From Nannobrachium achirus (taxonomy: Eukaryota > Chordata > Actinopteri > Myctophiformes > Myctophidae): DNA of 64,000 bases. The DNA is taken from NCBI GenBank assembly GCA_963921795.1, contig OY997659.1, positions 24,164,659-24,228,658 on the forward strand, given 5' to 3'. The notes below the pieces were generated by a model. The model was not told the DNA's origin and ran no database searches. It saw only the letters and a program-made list of their open reading frames with translations. The position numbers were made by a program, and so were the translations under genes. Positions 23,763 to 36,649 of this stretch are shown piece by piece; the first letter of the stretch is position 1; each line of letters opens with the position of its first letter.

Positions 23763-24111
23763 CAGGGTTCCCCAAAGTGGGTGCCGTGGCACCTTAGGGT
23801 GCCGTGATGCAAGTCCAGGGGTGCCTCAGAATAATCTGATAATATTTGGAATTCATCAATATCACATCATTTTACTATACTTGGTATAACAGACCTGATT
23901 TGCACTGTACTTGATGAACTCTTTTTTCCATCTACGGCCAACTCTCTTCACGGATATTTCTCTGTGACATGTATAACTGTATCTCAGGTGGAAAGATATT
24001 CACGTCGATTATATAATGTAAGATTCTAAAAATGAACAGTTTAATTCATGGGTGCCGTGGATGAACAAGTTATTTAGAGGGGTGCCTTGAGTCAAAGTTA
24101 GAAAACTGCTG
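23763..24111. mobile_element. hAT-like MITE (349 bp)
   Basis: Exact 8-bp duplication ATTTAGAT (23755-23762, 24112-24119). Ends CAGGGTTCCCCAAAG and CTTTGAC-type sequence finishing AACTGCTG are loosely inverted. Confidence 0.75.
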
Positions 24112-24169
24112 ATTTAGATACACAGCCCTACAGGTCTACAGTGCAGGTACACTGAGCTGTGGTAATCAG

Positions 24170-24482
24170 TAGTGATGTGTCGTTCATGAGTGATTTGTTC
24201 ATAAGAATCGAATCATTAGCATGACTCGTGAACGATTCGTTCAAATCCCTGAAATGGGTCATTCACACTTTCGTTCATAACCCCCCTAATAGCCCCGTCC
24301 GGCAGACGGGACGCGACGGCGGGCTGTACTCGCGACGTAATAAAAACGCTCCTGCGATTGTGTTTTTCACAGGACGATCGCGCTATGAACGAATCATTTG
24401 AACGAATCTTTTGAACGGATCATTACCGTGAACGTGAACTAAATGATCCGTTAACTGAAATGAACGGGATTGCCCATCACTA
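24170..24482. mobile_element. hAT-like MITE (313 bp)
   Basis: Exact 8-bp duplication GTAATCAG (24162-24169, 24483-24490). Ends TAGTGATGTGTCGTTCA and TGCCCATCACTA. The interior is rich in GTTCATGA and GAACGAAT words. Confidence 0.88.
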
Positions 24483-24610
24483 GTAATCAGTCGACACTAT
24501 AGAGAAAACTAGGACAAAGAGATCTAGAGTTAATGCTGTGCCTCTGACAAAGAGAACATTAGGTGATAGTGACAGAAGTAAACAAAAGCGGATGGCTGTT
24601 TGTGTGTATT

Positions 24611-24614
<4 letters not shown>

Positions 24615-24700
<86 letters not shown>
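24615..24700. repeat. (TG)n microsatellite
   Basis: About 43 TG units followed by CGTGCGTGCG. Confidence 0.97.
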
Positions 24701-24704
<4 letters not shown>

Positions 24705-25197
24705 CGTGCGTATTGTGTGTGCCATTACCAATAGCCAGGAGAATCAGGAAGCATTACTATCTTATTTGAAACTGATACGACAAGGGTTTCCCCAAACACA
24801 AACATGTACATACATGCATGCATGCAAACACACACTCACAGCACTAACGTTAAAGGACATTGAGCTGTCACGCAAGGATATGCCGCATGTATGCATTGGC
24901 ATGAGAAACACAACATGTAAGGTGAGATAGTTATATCACACCAATTTTAGTTTTCTATCATTGAAAACGGAGATGGCCTATTTTTGGAGCTGGCGCTATT
25001 CTTAGCCCACGGTGTCTCTCTGCCTTCCTTCCTTTTTAAGCTCGTAATCCAATTGTCTTGTTTGTCTTTGCATGGACGTCTGAAGGCGCAGAACCCTGAG
25101 CTATGACAGCTCTGCCAGCAAATATGCGCCGCGGCCCTGTGTAAACAGCCATGCCTTTTCTAAAGAGCCTACACACATACACACACACGCGCAGTCT

Positions 25198-25390
<193 letters not shown>

Positions 25391-26024
25391 GATTTTCATC
25401 CCACTGATAAGCTAGATAAGACTGTGATCTTGATGAAACGGAGTGGGAAGAGAGTGAGACATCTGCTGCAGCCATAAGGCATAGAGGTCTCCGTCACCAC
25501 CAACGGTTGGAGCCCCTCCAACAGGACGCCAGGAAAGCACCATGGCTGCACTCATGGCACCAGAGAGCATCATCCTTCCTGAGATGGAGGAACCTCATGG
25601 AGGAGGGATGGAGGAGGGTACAAAATAGTTTCCCACATGCGGGTCTCTGCATCAGGCTTTCCTGTTTATAATGCCAGCTAATAATAATCTCACCTACGAT
25701 GTTTAATAATCCCCACGGTGGACCGTGGAATGACAACAAAAATCACAACACTGGCAAGAAGAAATTAAGCAGCCTATAGAGCGTATGCACATGCATAAAG
25801 TGAATGGCAAATCGAGTGGAAAAGTGAGTTTAACATCGTTTAACATTGTTTTATGCGATCAGATGACTTTTCTTTTTGGATGTATGGGCTGTCAAGGCCA
25901 GAAAGTAGTTTTTTCCACTCAGTAGGTGTCCCGCATAACTTCCGGGTATGATGATGATGTCACGCGCATACCCTCTATTGGCTCTGCTGATTAGGGTTGC
26001 TTGGAGCATAGCGGTGGTCGTCTT

Positions 26025-26136
<112 letters not shown>

Positions 26137-26415
26137 TTTGTAAATATGAATTATAGCTGATTGATTGGAATGACCATTGCTGTCCACAAGGTTGCGGAAG
26201 AGTTGGAGAAATAGAGAGATAATTAGAGGAAGGAACAGAGAGAGATAATCAGGTGACTGTCTACAGCCACCACAGCCAGATGTCATACATTATGAGAGCC
26301 CATCTGTCCCCCTCCTGAGTGTACAGCAAGAACTACTGCCATGCCTCTTCCACACCAGTAACAAACACCGTTTATGATTGCCTTTGTACACCAGGGTTCC
26401 CCAATAGGCAACTAA

Positions 26416-27223
26416 AGGCCGTTCCATACTTCGACAGAACCGAACTTTTCGGTTGAAAAATAAACTTTTTTATTTTTTATCTTTTCCGAAAAAAAAGCGT
26501 CGGATGTTCATACTTCGCTCCTGTTCGGAGGGTTGACACGTTGGAAGTTGGAAGCGGTGGCACGTACCGTATTGTGAGTTTGTGGAGGTTATGGAGGAGG
26601 AGGACCGAGGAAGACGAGGAGGAAATGTTAGAGGAGGCAGAGGAGGAGGAGGATTTTGCGTTTTGCCCTGCTTTGTGTGGCTGAGGGGGAGGCGAGCACA
26701 TCTAGCCGGCAGGGGTATGTCCGCCGCGTGTATCAGACTCTCGTTCAGGGGATGAGGGGCAATTGGGCATGGACGAGGAGAAGCATTTTGAAATAATAAG
26801 TATGTCTGCCAGTCGTTTTGACGACCTTCTGCGTCGTGTTGCGCCGCTCATTGAGCATGCACCGACACACGTACAGTACAGTAGTTTTTGCGGGTCGCAA
26901 AGCAAAAACAAAAGCAATGTACAGTAGACTCGCGTCACCAGGCTTTCCAATGTACAGTACCTGGGGGGGGGGGGGGGGCTCGCGTCACCAGGCATTCCAA
27001 TGTACAGTACCTGGGGGGGGGGGGGGGGGGGGGATCCAACCGACCAATCACGTTTGCCGTTTCACCGAACCTGATTTCGGCGAGTGACAACATCTCGTTG
27101 TGCAAATTTCAGAACTATTGTTCGGAGAAAAAGCATTCCAGAACTTTCGAGGAATTACATTTTATAGTTGAAAAGGACCTTTTGACCGAAAACGGCGGTT
27201 TCGGTCAAAGTATGGACAGGCCT
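26416..27223. mobile_element. PIF/Harbinger element, internally deleted
   Basis: Ends AGGCCGTTCCATACTT and AAGTATGGACAGGCCT are inverted repeats. TAA lies on both sides (26413-26415, 27224-27226). It retains an N-terminal transposase fragment (26769-26870) and a local 50-bp duplication ending in G-runs (26929-27033). Confidence 0.83.
26769..26870 (+). pseudogene. Harbinger-type transposase N-terminal remnant
   Basis: 34 codons in frame, MDEEKHFEIISMSASRFDD then LLRRVAPLIEHAPTH, fit the start of PIF/Harbinger (HARBI1-like) transposases, where an acidic segment leads into a conserved F-x-x-L-L block. A preceding piece in another frame (YVRRVYQTLVQ, about 26716-26748) shows a frameshift. The catalytic DDE domain is absent. 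Confidence 0.65.
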
Positions 27224-27679
27224 TAACTGTCTGGCCCTCTGCCCTCAGCAACCCCTGCCCCCAACCCCTTTTTGGGGGGGCTAGTGAAAGTATGGTGAGT
27301 GAGATATGAAATGTAAGCTTACCATAATCACAGTAATCCTTAATAATTTTCCATCATATTCAAGGGATTTTGGAGAGAATTGAGACTGACTCCACTCACT
27401 CCAATCACTTTCAGAGCACTGCAGAGGGAAGTTGTGTGTGTCTGTGTCCAGCTGAAGGTAGTTAGTAGTTAACGCCACTCGTTATGCATCAAAAGAAGGC
27501 AATTATGTCTCTCAGTCTGCACTGTCAGATAGGTCACTGTCAAATAGCAATTTCTTTACCAGTTAATGGTTGGCAACTATACTGATGCAAAATAAGATAT
27601 CTGAACGGCTACATATATTTTATATACAATTAAAATGTTGAGAACCAGAGTTACAGGGGGTATAGCCAGGATTTTCTTC

Positions 27680-27912
27680 TTGAAATGCCTGGATCCTGAC
27701 AAGAAGGCTCAAAGAAGGAGAAGACACCCACCCGGAAGTTGGCACACCACGGTCCATGCGCCATGACACTTTTGGGTGGCGGAAGTGGCACCGCTAATGT
27801 TATTCACCGAACCTCCGGTGCCACTTCCGCCACCCAAAGTGTCATGGCGGATGGCCATGGAGCCTAAAATGACGTCGGTGTCCATTTCTTCTTTGATCTT
27901 CCTTGGATCCTG
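27680..27912. repeat. long imperfect foldback (about 230 bp)
   Basis: Inner arms TGGGTGGCGGAAGTGGCACC and GGTGCCACTTCCGCCACCCA pair perfectly, extended by CCATGACACTT and AAGTGTCATGG. Outer arms begin GGATCC and pair again near AAGAAGG-TCAAAGAAG. No target duplication was identified. Confidence 0.8.
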
Positions 27913-28920
27913 AGGCTACTGATCACATGACCGCACAATCAATCCACCAGATCCATATTGATCTTGCATTAAAAAGACAGAAGCCTCTGTATTGCCCCGC
28001 CCCCTACGCAGAGTGTTTTACCTGGATGCGGTCCGCAGCAATCTCAGACAATTTTATTTTGAGGACAACATTTATTTGGGGTGCACGACATAAAGTTACT
28101 ACAACTTCATACCCGGGGAAAAGGGATTTAGGCTACTCTGGTGAAACATGGGCAAGGTGCCACTTTCAGCCTGGTATCCTTATTTCATATCATAGGCGAA
28201 TACATTTCAATAATAATGTAAAAAATGTAGGTAACTAGAAGATCTGTCTACTTTATCTGTTTGACAACAAAATATTTATAACTTAAGTGTTTAAGTGGGA
28301 TTTATATATATCCCCCTGCAGAGAGATTTGTTCTGTACTCTGCATAATTCATTGTGTTCTCAGCCCTTCTGGCCCTGACAAAGAATAGGACACATCTATT
28401 CAGCTTAATGATCCGTTGCGTCAGGCCGAGCGCAGCAGTAATGACCATTAAACAAGGCCCATGCTTATTTAGCCCATGCGGGCCCAGCCTTGGTCAGTGC
28501 CAGGCTTAGCGTAGAAGGAGGCAGGGGACAATGAGTGGCCGACTGTCCTATACCAACAAGGCCACTGGCTTCATTGTTCACCGCCACAATGAGCATCAGT
28601 TTGTGTGCGCCTGTCAGAACCAACAAGCCCAGAGTTGCAGGGCTGAATAACATCCTGTCGCCTCGCTTCCCTGACCGGGTCCAGAACAAACAGATGACAC
28701 GCGGCACTGAAAACCCACACCCCACCCCTAGCCCTGTGTCATCCTAATGGATGCTGACAATACAAGACTCGCCTGAAAGGCCCCTTGGCCTCGCTGTCGC
28801 TTGCTGTGCCGCCTCAGCAGCATGGACCAAAGTGTCCTGAACCTGCTCTTCATCATGCGGGCTCAAACAGACCAGGCATGGGAGTTCATCTGAGACACAT
28901 ACATTTTAAGTATCACACTG

Positions 28921-29347
28921 ATTCTACAAGCTCAAAACTAGAGATGCTCCGATTGCGATTTTTGGGGCTGATACCGATCACCGATCAACTGGAATCCCGA
29001 TCACAGCGTCAAATCCATAAATGCTTCTATTTATTGTGTTACTGTAGCAGCATTTATATATTTAATTTAAAAAATCTTGACATTGTATAAACATTAGGAG
29101 ATTGCAGGCTGAGGTCCTTTAGTATCCAATTCAACTTGTAGGAGTTGAAGCTGAGGTTACATTCAGTCCCACAGATAAATATTGTGAAAATAGCTGATCT
29201 AGCTTGAAGATCGGCAAAGCCGATACCGATCAAAGCCAATAGAGGCATTATCGGCTGATCGCGATCACTCACCGATCAATCGGTACTCAAAACACATCGC
29301 ATTCGCACCGCACACCACATTTTGAGCTTGTAGATCTGATATTTTCA
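28921..29347. repeat. foldback hairpin, family 1, split by an insertion
   Basis: The left arm TTCTACAAGCTCAAAAC (to 28938) and the right arm with TTTTGAGCTTGTAGATCTGA (29330-29340 area) are separated by the hAT-like MITE 28939-29285. Confidence 0.75.
28939..29285. mobile_element. hAT-like MITE nested in a hairpin
   Basis: Exact 8-bp duplication CTCAAAAC (28931-28938, 29286-29293). Ends TAGAGATGCTCCGATTG and CAATCGGTA. The interior is rich in CCGATCA words. Confidence 0.85.
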
Positions 29348-31591
29348 GTGCGTGACACCGGCACACAACAAACTATAAATCATGAGGATTCAAAGTAATC
29401 GGGTCAGGGTTCAAAGTTACAATGCTCAGACAACAGATACCTGTGTTGCTCAACCATGTCCACTCTACCAGGTAAAGAAATGAGACCCGGAGGAAAAAGA
29501 TAACAAGCTTGTATTTTACATATTGCATTGACACAGTAATATCATAACCCCTATGACCCAAAGCATGAATAATACACAACCAATTTCAAACCCAACTTAG
29601 GTAAAAAATGCTGTGATTAAATTATAGTTTAATACTACAACAAGCCATTTAACAGCCCGTTACATTATTTCAGTGACTCAAGTGCGGGCAGGGCTTTCCC
29701 TGGGGTAGTGTACAGTGTACATCAATAATACTGTATGCCTGCTAAGCAGTTTTCCTTGGTACGTACGCTGTACCAGCCATTCATCACATCCACTCAGCTG
29801 GACCCTACTGTGTAGTGTGTACTACCGGGATTAAGAAACGACAAACTAGCTGCCACTGGGACCAGAGATCACAATAGACATGGTTTCCAGGTTTCCGGAA
29901 GGTGGCATAGGCAATAGGCATACCCTTCCTGTTCCTGTTCTTCGTTTGATTGGCTCTGCATCAGGTTTGACCCGGAAACACATGAGGCCATCGCATGCGT
30001 TTCCAGTTGAGATCTGTTTGCTGACCCAGTGGTACTACAGTTATCCACAGGGACTATTGAGTAAAGGCTGCAAGATCATTTGTAAGCAAGTGACACATTA
30101 AACTGGAAAAGTGTGCTTCTTTGAGCACACCTAGACAAGAGGTGTTACAAATATTACATTTATTTCCAGAATGTCATATATTCAATTTAGAGAACAATTG
30201 TCTGCAGTCCATCATTCATTATCAGTAAAAACAGGATCCATTAACCAGGAAATGTAATTACGAATCACCCTTTATTTTAAAGGAAAGAACTTTAAGTTCA
30301 TTTTCTGCTCTCAGTCCCTTTTGTAAGAGCAGGAACTAATTCTTCATATAGATATCATCTGCCATATGAGAGGAGGCTGGCTCTTCAAAAGGCATCAGGC
30401 ATCCATCAAACAAAGCGTATCTTTGGACTGTTTACTGTATGTGAAGAAAACCCTGCATGTGGTACATGACACACAGGCCTCTCCTTCAAAAATAATTGGT
30501 CAAACGACACACCTGAGCCAGGGGCTCCATGACCACATGAAATAAACACTGTTGCCAACAAAAACCAAAAGAGGGCAAAGAGCTACAAGAAACCGACACA
30601 TGCTGGAATCAAATTTCACATTCTTTGTTCCATAATAAAATAAAAGTAATGTTAGACAAAATAAGTAGGATCAAAGACAGAAAACCTTCAAAATGAAAGT
30701 GACTGAGACTTTCATTTCGCTCTTCATGAGAATCATGACTCAGGGTTTGAAAGGATATAAATAGACAAAGCCATGACACACCCTTCACAGACAAGCAGAG
30801 GTAGTGATGCCACGTCTCGGCACCTTGGCCTGGCATGTGTCCCCTCTAATTTTAGGAAGGCACTTAAAAACATTACTCCATCCCAAATAATGCTTTGTGA
30901 GTCCAGTTTGGCTGTATGATAGTGAAGACAGAGAAAGGAAAAAGTCTATCCCTCCCTGCCACTCTTTCGGCAAAATGGGAATCTTGTGATTGTGAATGTA
31001 CTCTTTCCTGTCCAATTCAAGATGTAGCGCTACTGCACAATTAAGAAGATGACGGTAAACAAAAACCTACGACGTTAAACCATGTAATTTGGCTCGTTAT
31101 CTTCATGGAAGAGCGGTTTGGGAGATGCAGACAAACAGATGGTTAAGCAAACAGCCATGTGCATTCATCATCCTGTTGGCAGCAGTAAACTAAAACTATC
31201 TGCCACAGCACAGAGCCCTTTACTTTCTAATGAAATTAAAAAAGGGGTGTTTGTAGCCAACACAAAACATAAAACTGTCAACAGGATAGACTTATTCCTC
31301 AATCCAATCCTGTAAAGGTATCATGTAATGCCAACCCCATAACCTAGTCAATCTGACACCAACGCAGTGATTGATGCTATAATGGCTAATGCTATCTAAT
31401 GGGGAAATACTGTAGCGATAATATGGGTCTGGAAGCATTTATGTAACTGCACACCATAATAAAATGACATTGAATTGGACTCCATCACATAATTGATATG
31501 CTGTAGCTCAAATGAAACAAGATAATCTTATGCTGTGCATAACATTAGGTTGAAAAAAACAAATTTAACTAGAAGCAGTGCTCTTCCGAGC

Positions 31592-32005
31592 ACAGGTCTC
31601 CACCAGGCCACACAAATCGGCCTGTTATAGCGCCACCATGAGGCTGATTTAAAAAATGTGGGGCAGAGGTTCTGAATTAGCATCCAGGGAGTGTGTGTGC
31701 TCAGTTTGGCAGCGATCGGGCCAACGGCGCCGGAGATTAGCTGGTAACAACCAGGCCACACAAATCGGCCTGTTATAGCGCCACCATGAGGCTGATTTGA
31801 AAAATGTGGGGCAGAGGTTCTAGATTGGCATCCAGGGAGTGTGTGTGCTCAGTTTGGCAGCGATCGGGCCAACGGTGACTGAGATTAGCTGCTCACAAAC
31901 TGCGAGGACGCACGGACGCACGCACGCACGCACGCACGGACGGACGGACGGACGGAGGGGAAAACATACTCTCCCTCAGCCTTCGGCTGGTGGAGACAAT
32001 AATTA
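31592..32005. repeat. dispersed repeat with two 159-bp units and GGAC/GCAC tail
   Basis: CCAGGCCACACAAATCGGCC occurs at about 31592 and 31751, starting two near-identical units. They are followed by (ACGC)n/(GGAC)n at 31912-31956 and AAAACATACTCTCCCTC. A partial copy lies at 35067-35243. Confidence 0.8.
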
Positions 32006-32211
32006 CTCAAATTATTAAATTTACAAAACTAGGAAATCAATAAGAAAATGTACCTATTGCCGTTTTCACTGCTAAAAATATTGTATTTTTCACCTAATAT
32101 TTACACTTTCTACCTAACTTAAGGAGGACTGAAACAACATGGAACTTGAACATGAACAGTACAGCATCAGCCAATACAATGGCTTGATGTAGGCATGATG
32201 TAGTGCTGGTG

Positions 32212-32470
32212 TAGCCTGGCGTTGCTCATACTAATTCCTCACTGCGTATCGGATATTAGTCTGGACTCGCGGGCAGAATTTTCATTTCCAAGGGGTGGGT
32301 TAAAAAATGGCTCTAGACACGATTTGTTAGACCAGACCAATGCTGGGCCCTGATTGGTTCCCCAAAATTTTGGGGAAGAGTAAATGGATTCACAATTGAG
32401 CAGGGCCAGAACCATATTCGCCACGGGCAATTTTCTTTTTGCCCTGGCGGATTGGTCTGGTTCCAGGCTA
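32212..32470. mobile_element. small MITE with 9-bp duplication
   Basis: Ends TAGCCTGG and CCAGGCTA. The exact duplication GTGCTGGTG lies at 32203-32211 and 32471-32479. 259 bp, no coding capacity. The superfamily is uncertain. Confidence 0.75.
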
Positions 32471-33911
32471 GTGCTGGTGGACACTGCAATCCTCAAACTT
32501 CTCTTGTCGACTCAGCACCTCTCCACTTCCACATGAGCAGACAGTAACAGAGGTATAGATCACCGTAATCTCTGGCTCATCCTGGCCAGTCCATGTTCAA
32601 ATCCCAACATTAATTAAGGCTACAGATCTTATCTGGCATTACATCATTTCTCATTACCTCCGGACTCCAGTTCTGCCCATGTGAGTCTGTAAAGTGCACA
32701 GTGCAAGAAGCCCTTTTTTGTAGCAGTCTGCTTGGGCTCCTGGCTTGGAAGCAAAGTGCTGCAATGTTCATTAGCGATGGTCAGGAACATTTTGTGTAAC
32801 TGGGGCAGATGGATTTTCCCCTTTACCGAGGACAAAAGTCTACTGGAAATATGTTTGTTCATTAAGTGGCAATGATGCTTGACCGTTCTGCACTCTTGCT
32901 GCAGTGTGTGGCAGACGTATTCTGGTGAGCAGTTTGAGCCCTGGCACACTGTGGGAGTGTGACAGCAAAGGTTAAGAGGAGGTGAGTGACTACAGCAGCA
33001 GGGCCCGGGGAAGAGGAGGAACAGGGTCCGAGCAGCAAACTGCATGCTGGGACATAGGCTGAGAGACGGTGGCCTCTTGGACGAGCTGCGTGACCAGACC
33101 TGGAGGAACCACACTGCGTAATTACTCACTGGAACAGCAACAATGTCGCCTTTCTAAAATGCCCAGGTTTTAGGGAACTGGACTGCAACGTCATGCCAGT
33201 GCAACATAATGCTAATAAAGATGATGGAGAGAAGGCCGTTTCAAATTGTGGGGCGAAATAAAGTGATAGAGCACATTCTGCAGCAGTCAGGGCTATTAGA
33301 GAATGGGAAAGAAAAGAATTGCTTCGGCACCCAGAGCTGCAATACAGCTTTATTCAAGCTGATAAGTGACAACCAGCCATAAACAGAAATATGAAAAATC
33401 ATTCACACACAGATAATGGAATAGCAAGTTTACAATGCAGCATCATTTCTGCCTGGGCTTCTGCAGATTCCTAACGTGGATTTACAAGCATTTACAGGAG
33501 GAAGCTTACAGACTTATGAAAATGACTTCTGAATTCCTCCCTTCAGTCAGGAAAAAAAGGATTATAAGGTAAAGTGACATACTGTAGTCTAAGACACAAA
33601 TGGAAAAGAAGGTCAAAGCCAGGTAATCCTTTAGGAGAGATAGGGAGCCTAAAATATTGCATTGGCTGTTTAGAAAAATCTGTGATGTATGGCAACTAAA
33701 TGTCCAACCATTTTCTTTACAGGGAGGCCAATGTTCTATAAACAGTCTCATGTTACGTTGTGTTTAGTCTATCAAATAAAAATGGCTACCGTACATAAAT
33801 ACAAAATGTATAAAAAAAATGTTTTTACCTTAATGGTGCTGCAGCACTGTAGTGCAGTTACCTAGTTACAGCCTAAGATACTGGTGGTCCATTTGAATGC
33901 ATTATACAGAG

Positions 33912-34647
33912 TAGAGATGCAATTTATGGCTCTTTGAAGTGAGCCAGAGCCATGGCTCTGGCTCACTTAAAAGAGCCGTTCAAAAGACTGGCTCATTTGG
34001 CTCTTTTTGCCCATTGCATATTTAAAATATTTTCGTTGAAACATGAATCCACAAGGTGGCACGGTCTGGCACCACATTCCTCTGCTGACAGTTTAGATCA
34101 CAATTTTGTATTTACCCTTTTATAAAACATGTGTGTGTAAATTAAGCTACCCTGACTAATGTTATTCATGCAACACCATAAAAAAACCAAGCAGGCAACA
34201 ATGAACTCGCTCCTCCCTAGCCCTAACCCTAACCCTAACCCTATTATTATTATTATTATTATTATTTACCAACTGTCTAGGCCTGGCACAATGTGAGCTT
34301 GTACATCGGCTATTTTAAAATAGCAAACATTTAATTATTTACAGGGACATAATACAGTCATTTGTCATGGAAGTGGACTTCCCAAGCAATATGGAGACGT
34401 TTTAATTATAGAAATCGCTTAATAATTGTCTACGCTATGATCAAATCAAACTGTAGTGTCTTAATTTGCTTCCTAGATAGCTGCACATTGCCGCGCCGCA
34501 CCGCGCATCGCGGCGCCGGCGGCGCCGCACCACGTCGCGAGCCAATTCAGCCAAATGAACGGCTCCCTACTCCGCGAACCGGATCCCATCGTTCACTTCA
34601 AAGAGCCGTTCAAAAGATTCGATTCGTTCGCGAACGTTGCATCTCTA
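33912..34647. mobile_element. hAT-like non-autonomous element (736 bp)
   Basis: Exact 8-bp duplication ATACAGAG (33904-33911, 34648-34655) and terminal TAGAGATGCAA / TTGCATCTCTA. Subterminal AAAGAGCCGTTCAAAAGA occurs near both ends in the same orientation. The interior holds a half family-1 hairpin (about 34285-34325) and a telomere-like tract (34215-34244). Confidence 0.9.
34215..34266. repeat. interstitial telomere-like (CCCTAA)n plus (ATT)n
   Basis: CCCTAG, three CCCTAA units and CCCTA are followed directly by about seven ATT units, inside the hAT-like element 33912-34647. Confidence 0.9.
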
Positions 34648-35066
34648 ATACAGAGAGACCGAAGTGTGATTTCTTGTCATTATTAGTCAATTAGGCTACG
34701 AAAAACTGATGCCAATTAATTAATGGAGACAAATAGCATACACTTTGTTCACTGTCTGAGTCGAGAACATTATGTGAAATCAGATATTGGTGAAAATAAT
34801 CAGCAGCCATTTATACAATTTCAGGGCCATTGAGATAGAAACGTGAAATGCTCCCGTGATATGTGCGAGGTAGGACGCTAACGATTTTCATTCTCTCCCC
34901 CCTCACGCACGCACGCACGCACGCATGCACGCACACACACACACACACACAGAGAGAGAGAGCGCACACAGTGTTTTCAAAATAACACCAGCATCGCTGC
35001 TGCGTGGTTTTTATCAACATATTGAAGTGAGATGTGTGGGTTTTATAGACTATTGAATTTACCTCT

Positions 35067-35243
35067 AAACTAGATTGGCATCCAGGGAATGTGTGTGCTC
35101 ACTTTGGCAGCGACCGGGCCAACGGCAACTGAGATTTGGCGCTCACAAACTGCGAGGACGCACGGACGGACGGACGGACGGACGGACGGACGGAGAGGAA
35201 AACATACTCTCCCCCATGCCTTCGGCTGGTGGAGACAATAAAG
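35067..35243. repeat. partial copy of the 31592-32005 repeat
   Basis: Shares TTGGCATCCAGGGA, TTTGGCAGCGA, CTCACAAACTGCGAGGACGC, the (GGAC)n tail and CTTCGGCTGGTGGAGACAAT in the same order. Confidence 0.85.
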
Positions 35244-35254
35244 GTCTAAATACA

Positions 35255-35255
<1 letters not shown>

Positions 35256-35322
<67 letters not shown>
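35256..35322. repeat. (TA)n microsatellite
   Basis: About 33 TA units, immediately followed by GACA repeats that abut the 5' LTR of the 35356-39194 element. Confidence 0.97.
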
Positions 35323-35325
<3 letters not shown>

Positions 35326-35355
35326 TGATATATCTATCGATACAGACAGACAGAC

Positions 35356-35926
35356 TGATAAGATAAGAATTATGATACATAATTCTATGGTTTGTGTATG
35401 AGGCTCATATGACCATATAATATATATAATATGAACTGAACTTACAGTATAGAGACCACATTTTGGTCGGATACTGTAGGTTCAGGCTAAACTGATTACA
35501 GGTCATAGTAACTTTGGTTGCCCTGGCTACGAAATCATGATATACTGTATGTCTGTGGAAAATTACCAACATACGTGTCCCTTTCTTCCTGTTACTTCCT
35601 TGTTATGATCTGGGAACAAATGAATGAGTCCCACGACTTCTACTGTTATAATGTCACTGACTTCCTTGTTATGATCTGGGAACCAATCCATGAGTCCCAC
35701 GATCTTATACTGTCATAATCTGTACTCTTTATATACATGTTAACTTCCATTTTGGAAGAGAGAGAGATTTAGAACGCTACCGCTATGGCAGCTCACTGTT
35801 TGTCTTCCTTGTCTGACTCCTCTCAAAATACAGCAATCTAAAAGATATAGTCCTTTGGTCTCTGTGTTTTATTTTAACTATGGATTTATAGATCCATATT
35901 TAACTTTAATTAATTAATTTAATAAT
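35356..35926 (+). repeat. 5' LTR
   Basis: Begins TGATAAGATAAG. A TATA-like CTTTATATACATG lies at about 35725-35740. Differences from the 3' LTR are few and cluster near GCTATGGCAGCTCACTG and at the 3' end. Confidence 0.75.
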
Positions 35927-36649
35927 AATGGTCCTTCTCGACTGGAAAAGCTGCGGTGCGTTTGACCAGCCAGGGGGGGACTTGAGGACCGGTACGGTCC
36001 TTCTCTCACCAGGGCTGGCCAAAACGCTCCGACACGCTTTAAAAGAACCAGCCAAAGCTGGAATCTCTACATTGCTGTATTTTCAGACAAAGGTTTTTAT
36101 TTGGACAACAGTGTTATCTGAGTTTTGGATTAATGTGGACCCGCGTGGACATCCATCAGCACCGGACCGTGTGACGAAGGGTTGGATATCTCCACCGATG
36201 TTCTCCGTGTGCGGTGCTTTGGGATCTCCACGCCTGGCAAATTCCTAAGATGATTAAGATAAGTACATATTTACTTAGTCCCCGTAACGTGTCGTGTCTT
36301 TGAATTTTGAATTAACGATGTTAATGTAATGATAATTGATATGATTTGTGAAATATGTTCTCCCTCCGTCGGAGGAATGTTTTGGTTTGACACGCGTCGT
36401 AAATTAAACCCTTATCTTCTAGATATAGAATGCTCGTAAAACTCTTTGTTTCATCTTAGTTTCAGGGTGTGTGTACAAACTCCCTATTCTATTTTTATCT
36501 ATTTATCTGTTTGGTTTCTCTCCCTCTCATTGTCCATGAGGAAGTAGAGACAAATATTTTCATACTTTAACTTTTTCGGTACAGTCGTCGTCTTCCACAA
36601 GTTTTGTCATTATTTGTTTTGTCTGGATGAATGGTCATTATTTGTTTGC

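Noticed and set aside
32644-33129. Minus-strand 161-codon open frame.
   Set aside because: Composition and sequence match nothing I recognise. It lies inside intron 1 with no supporting splice or promoter context.
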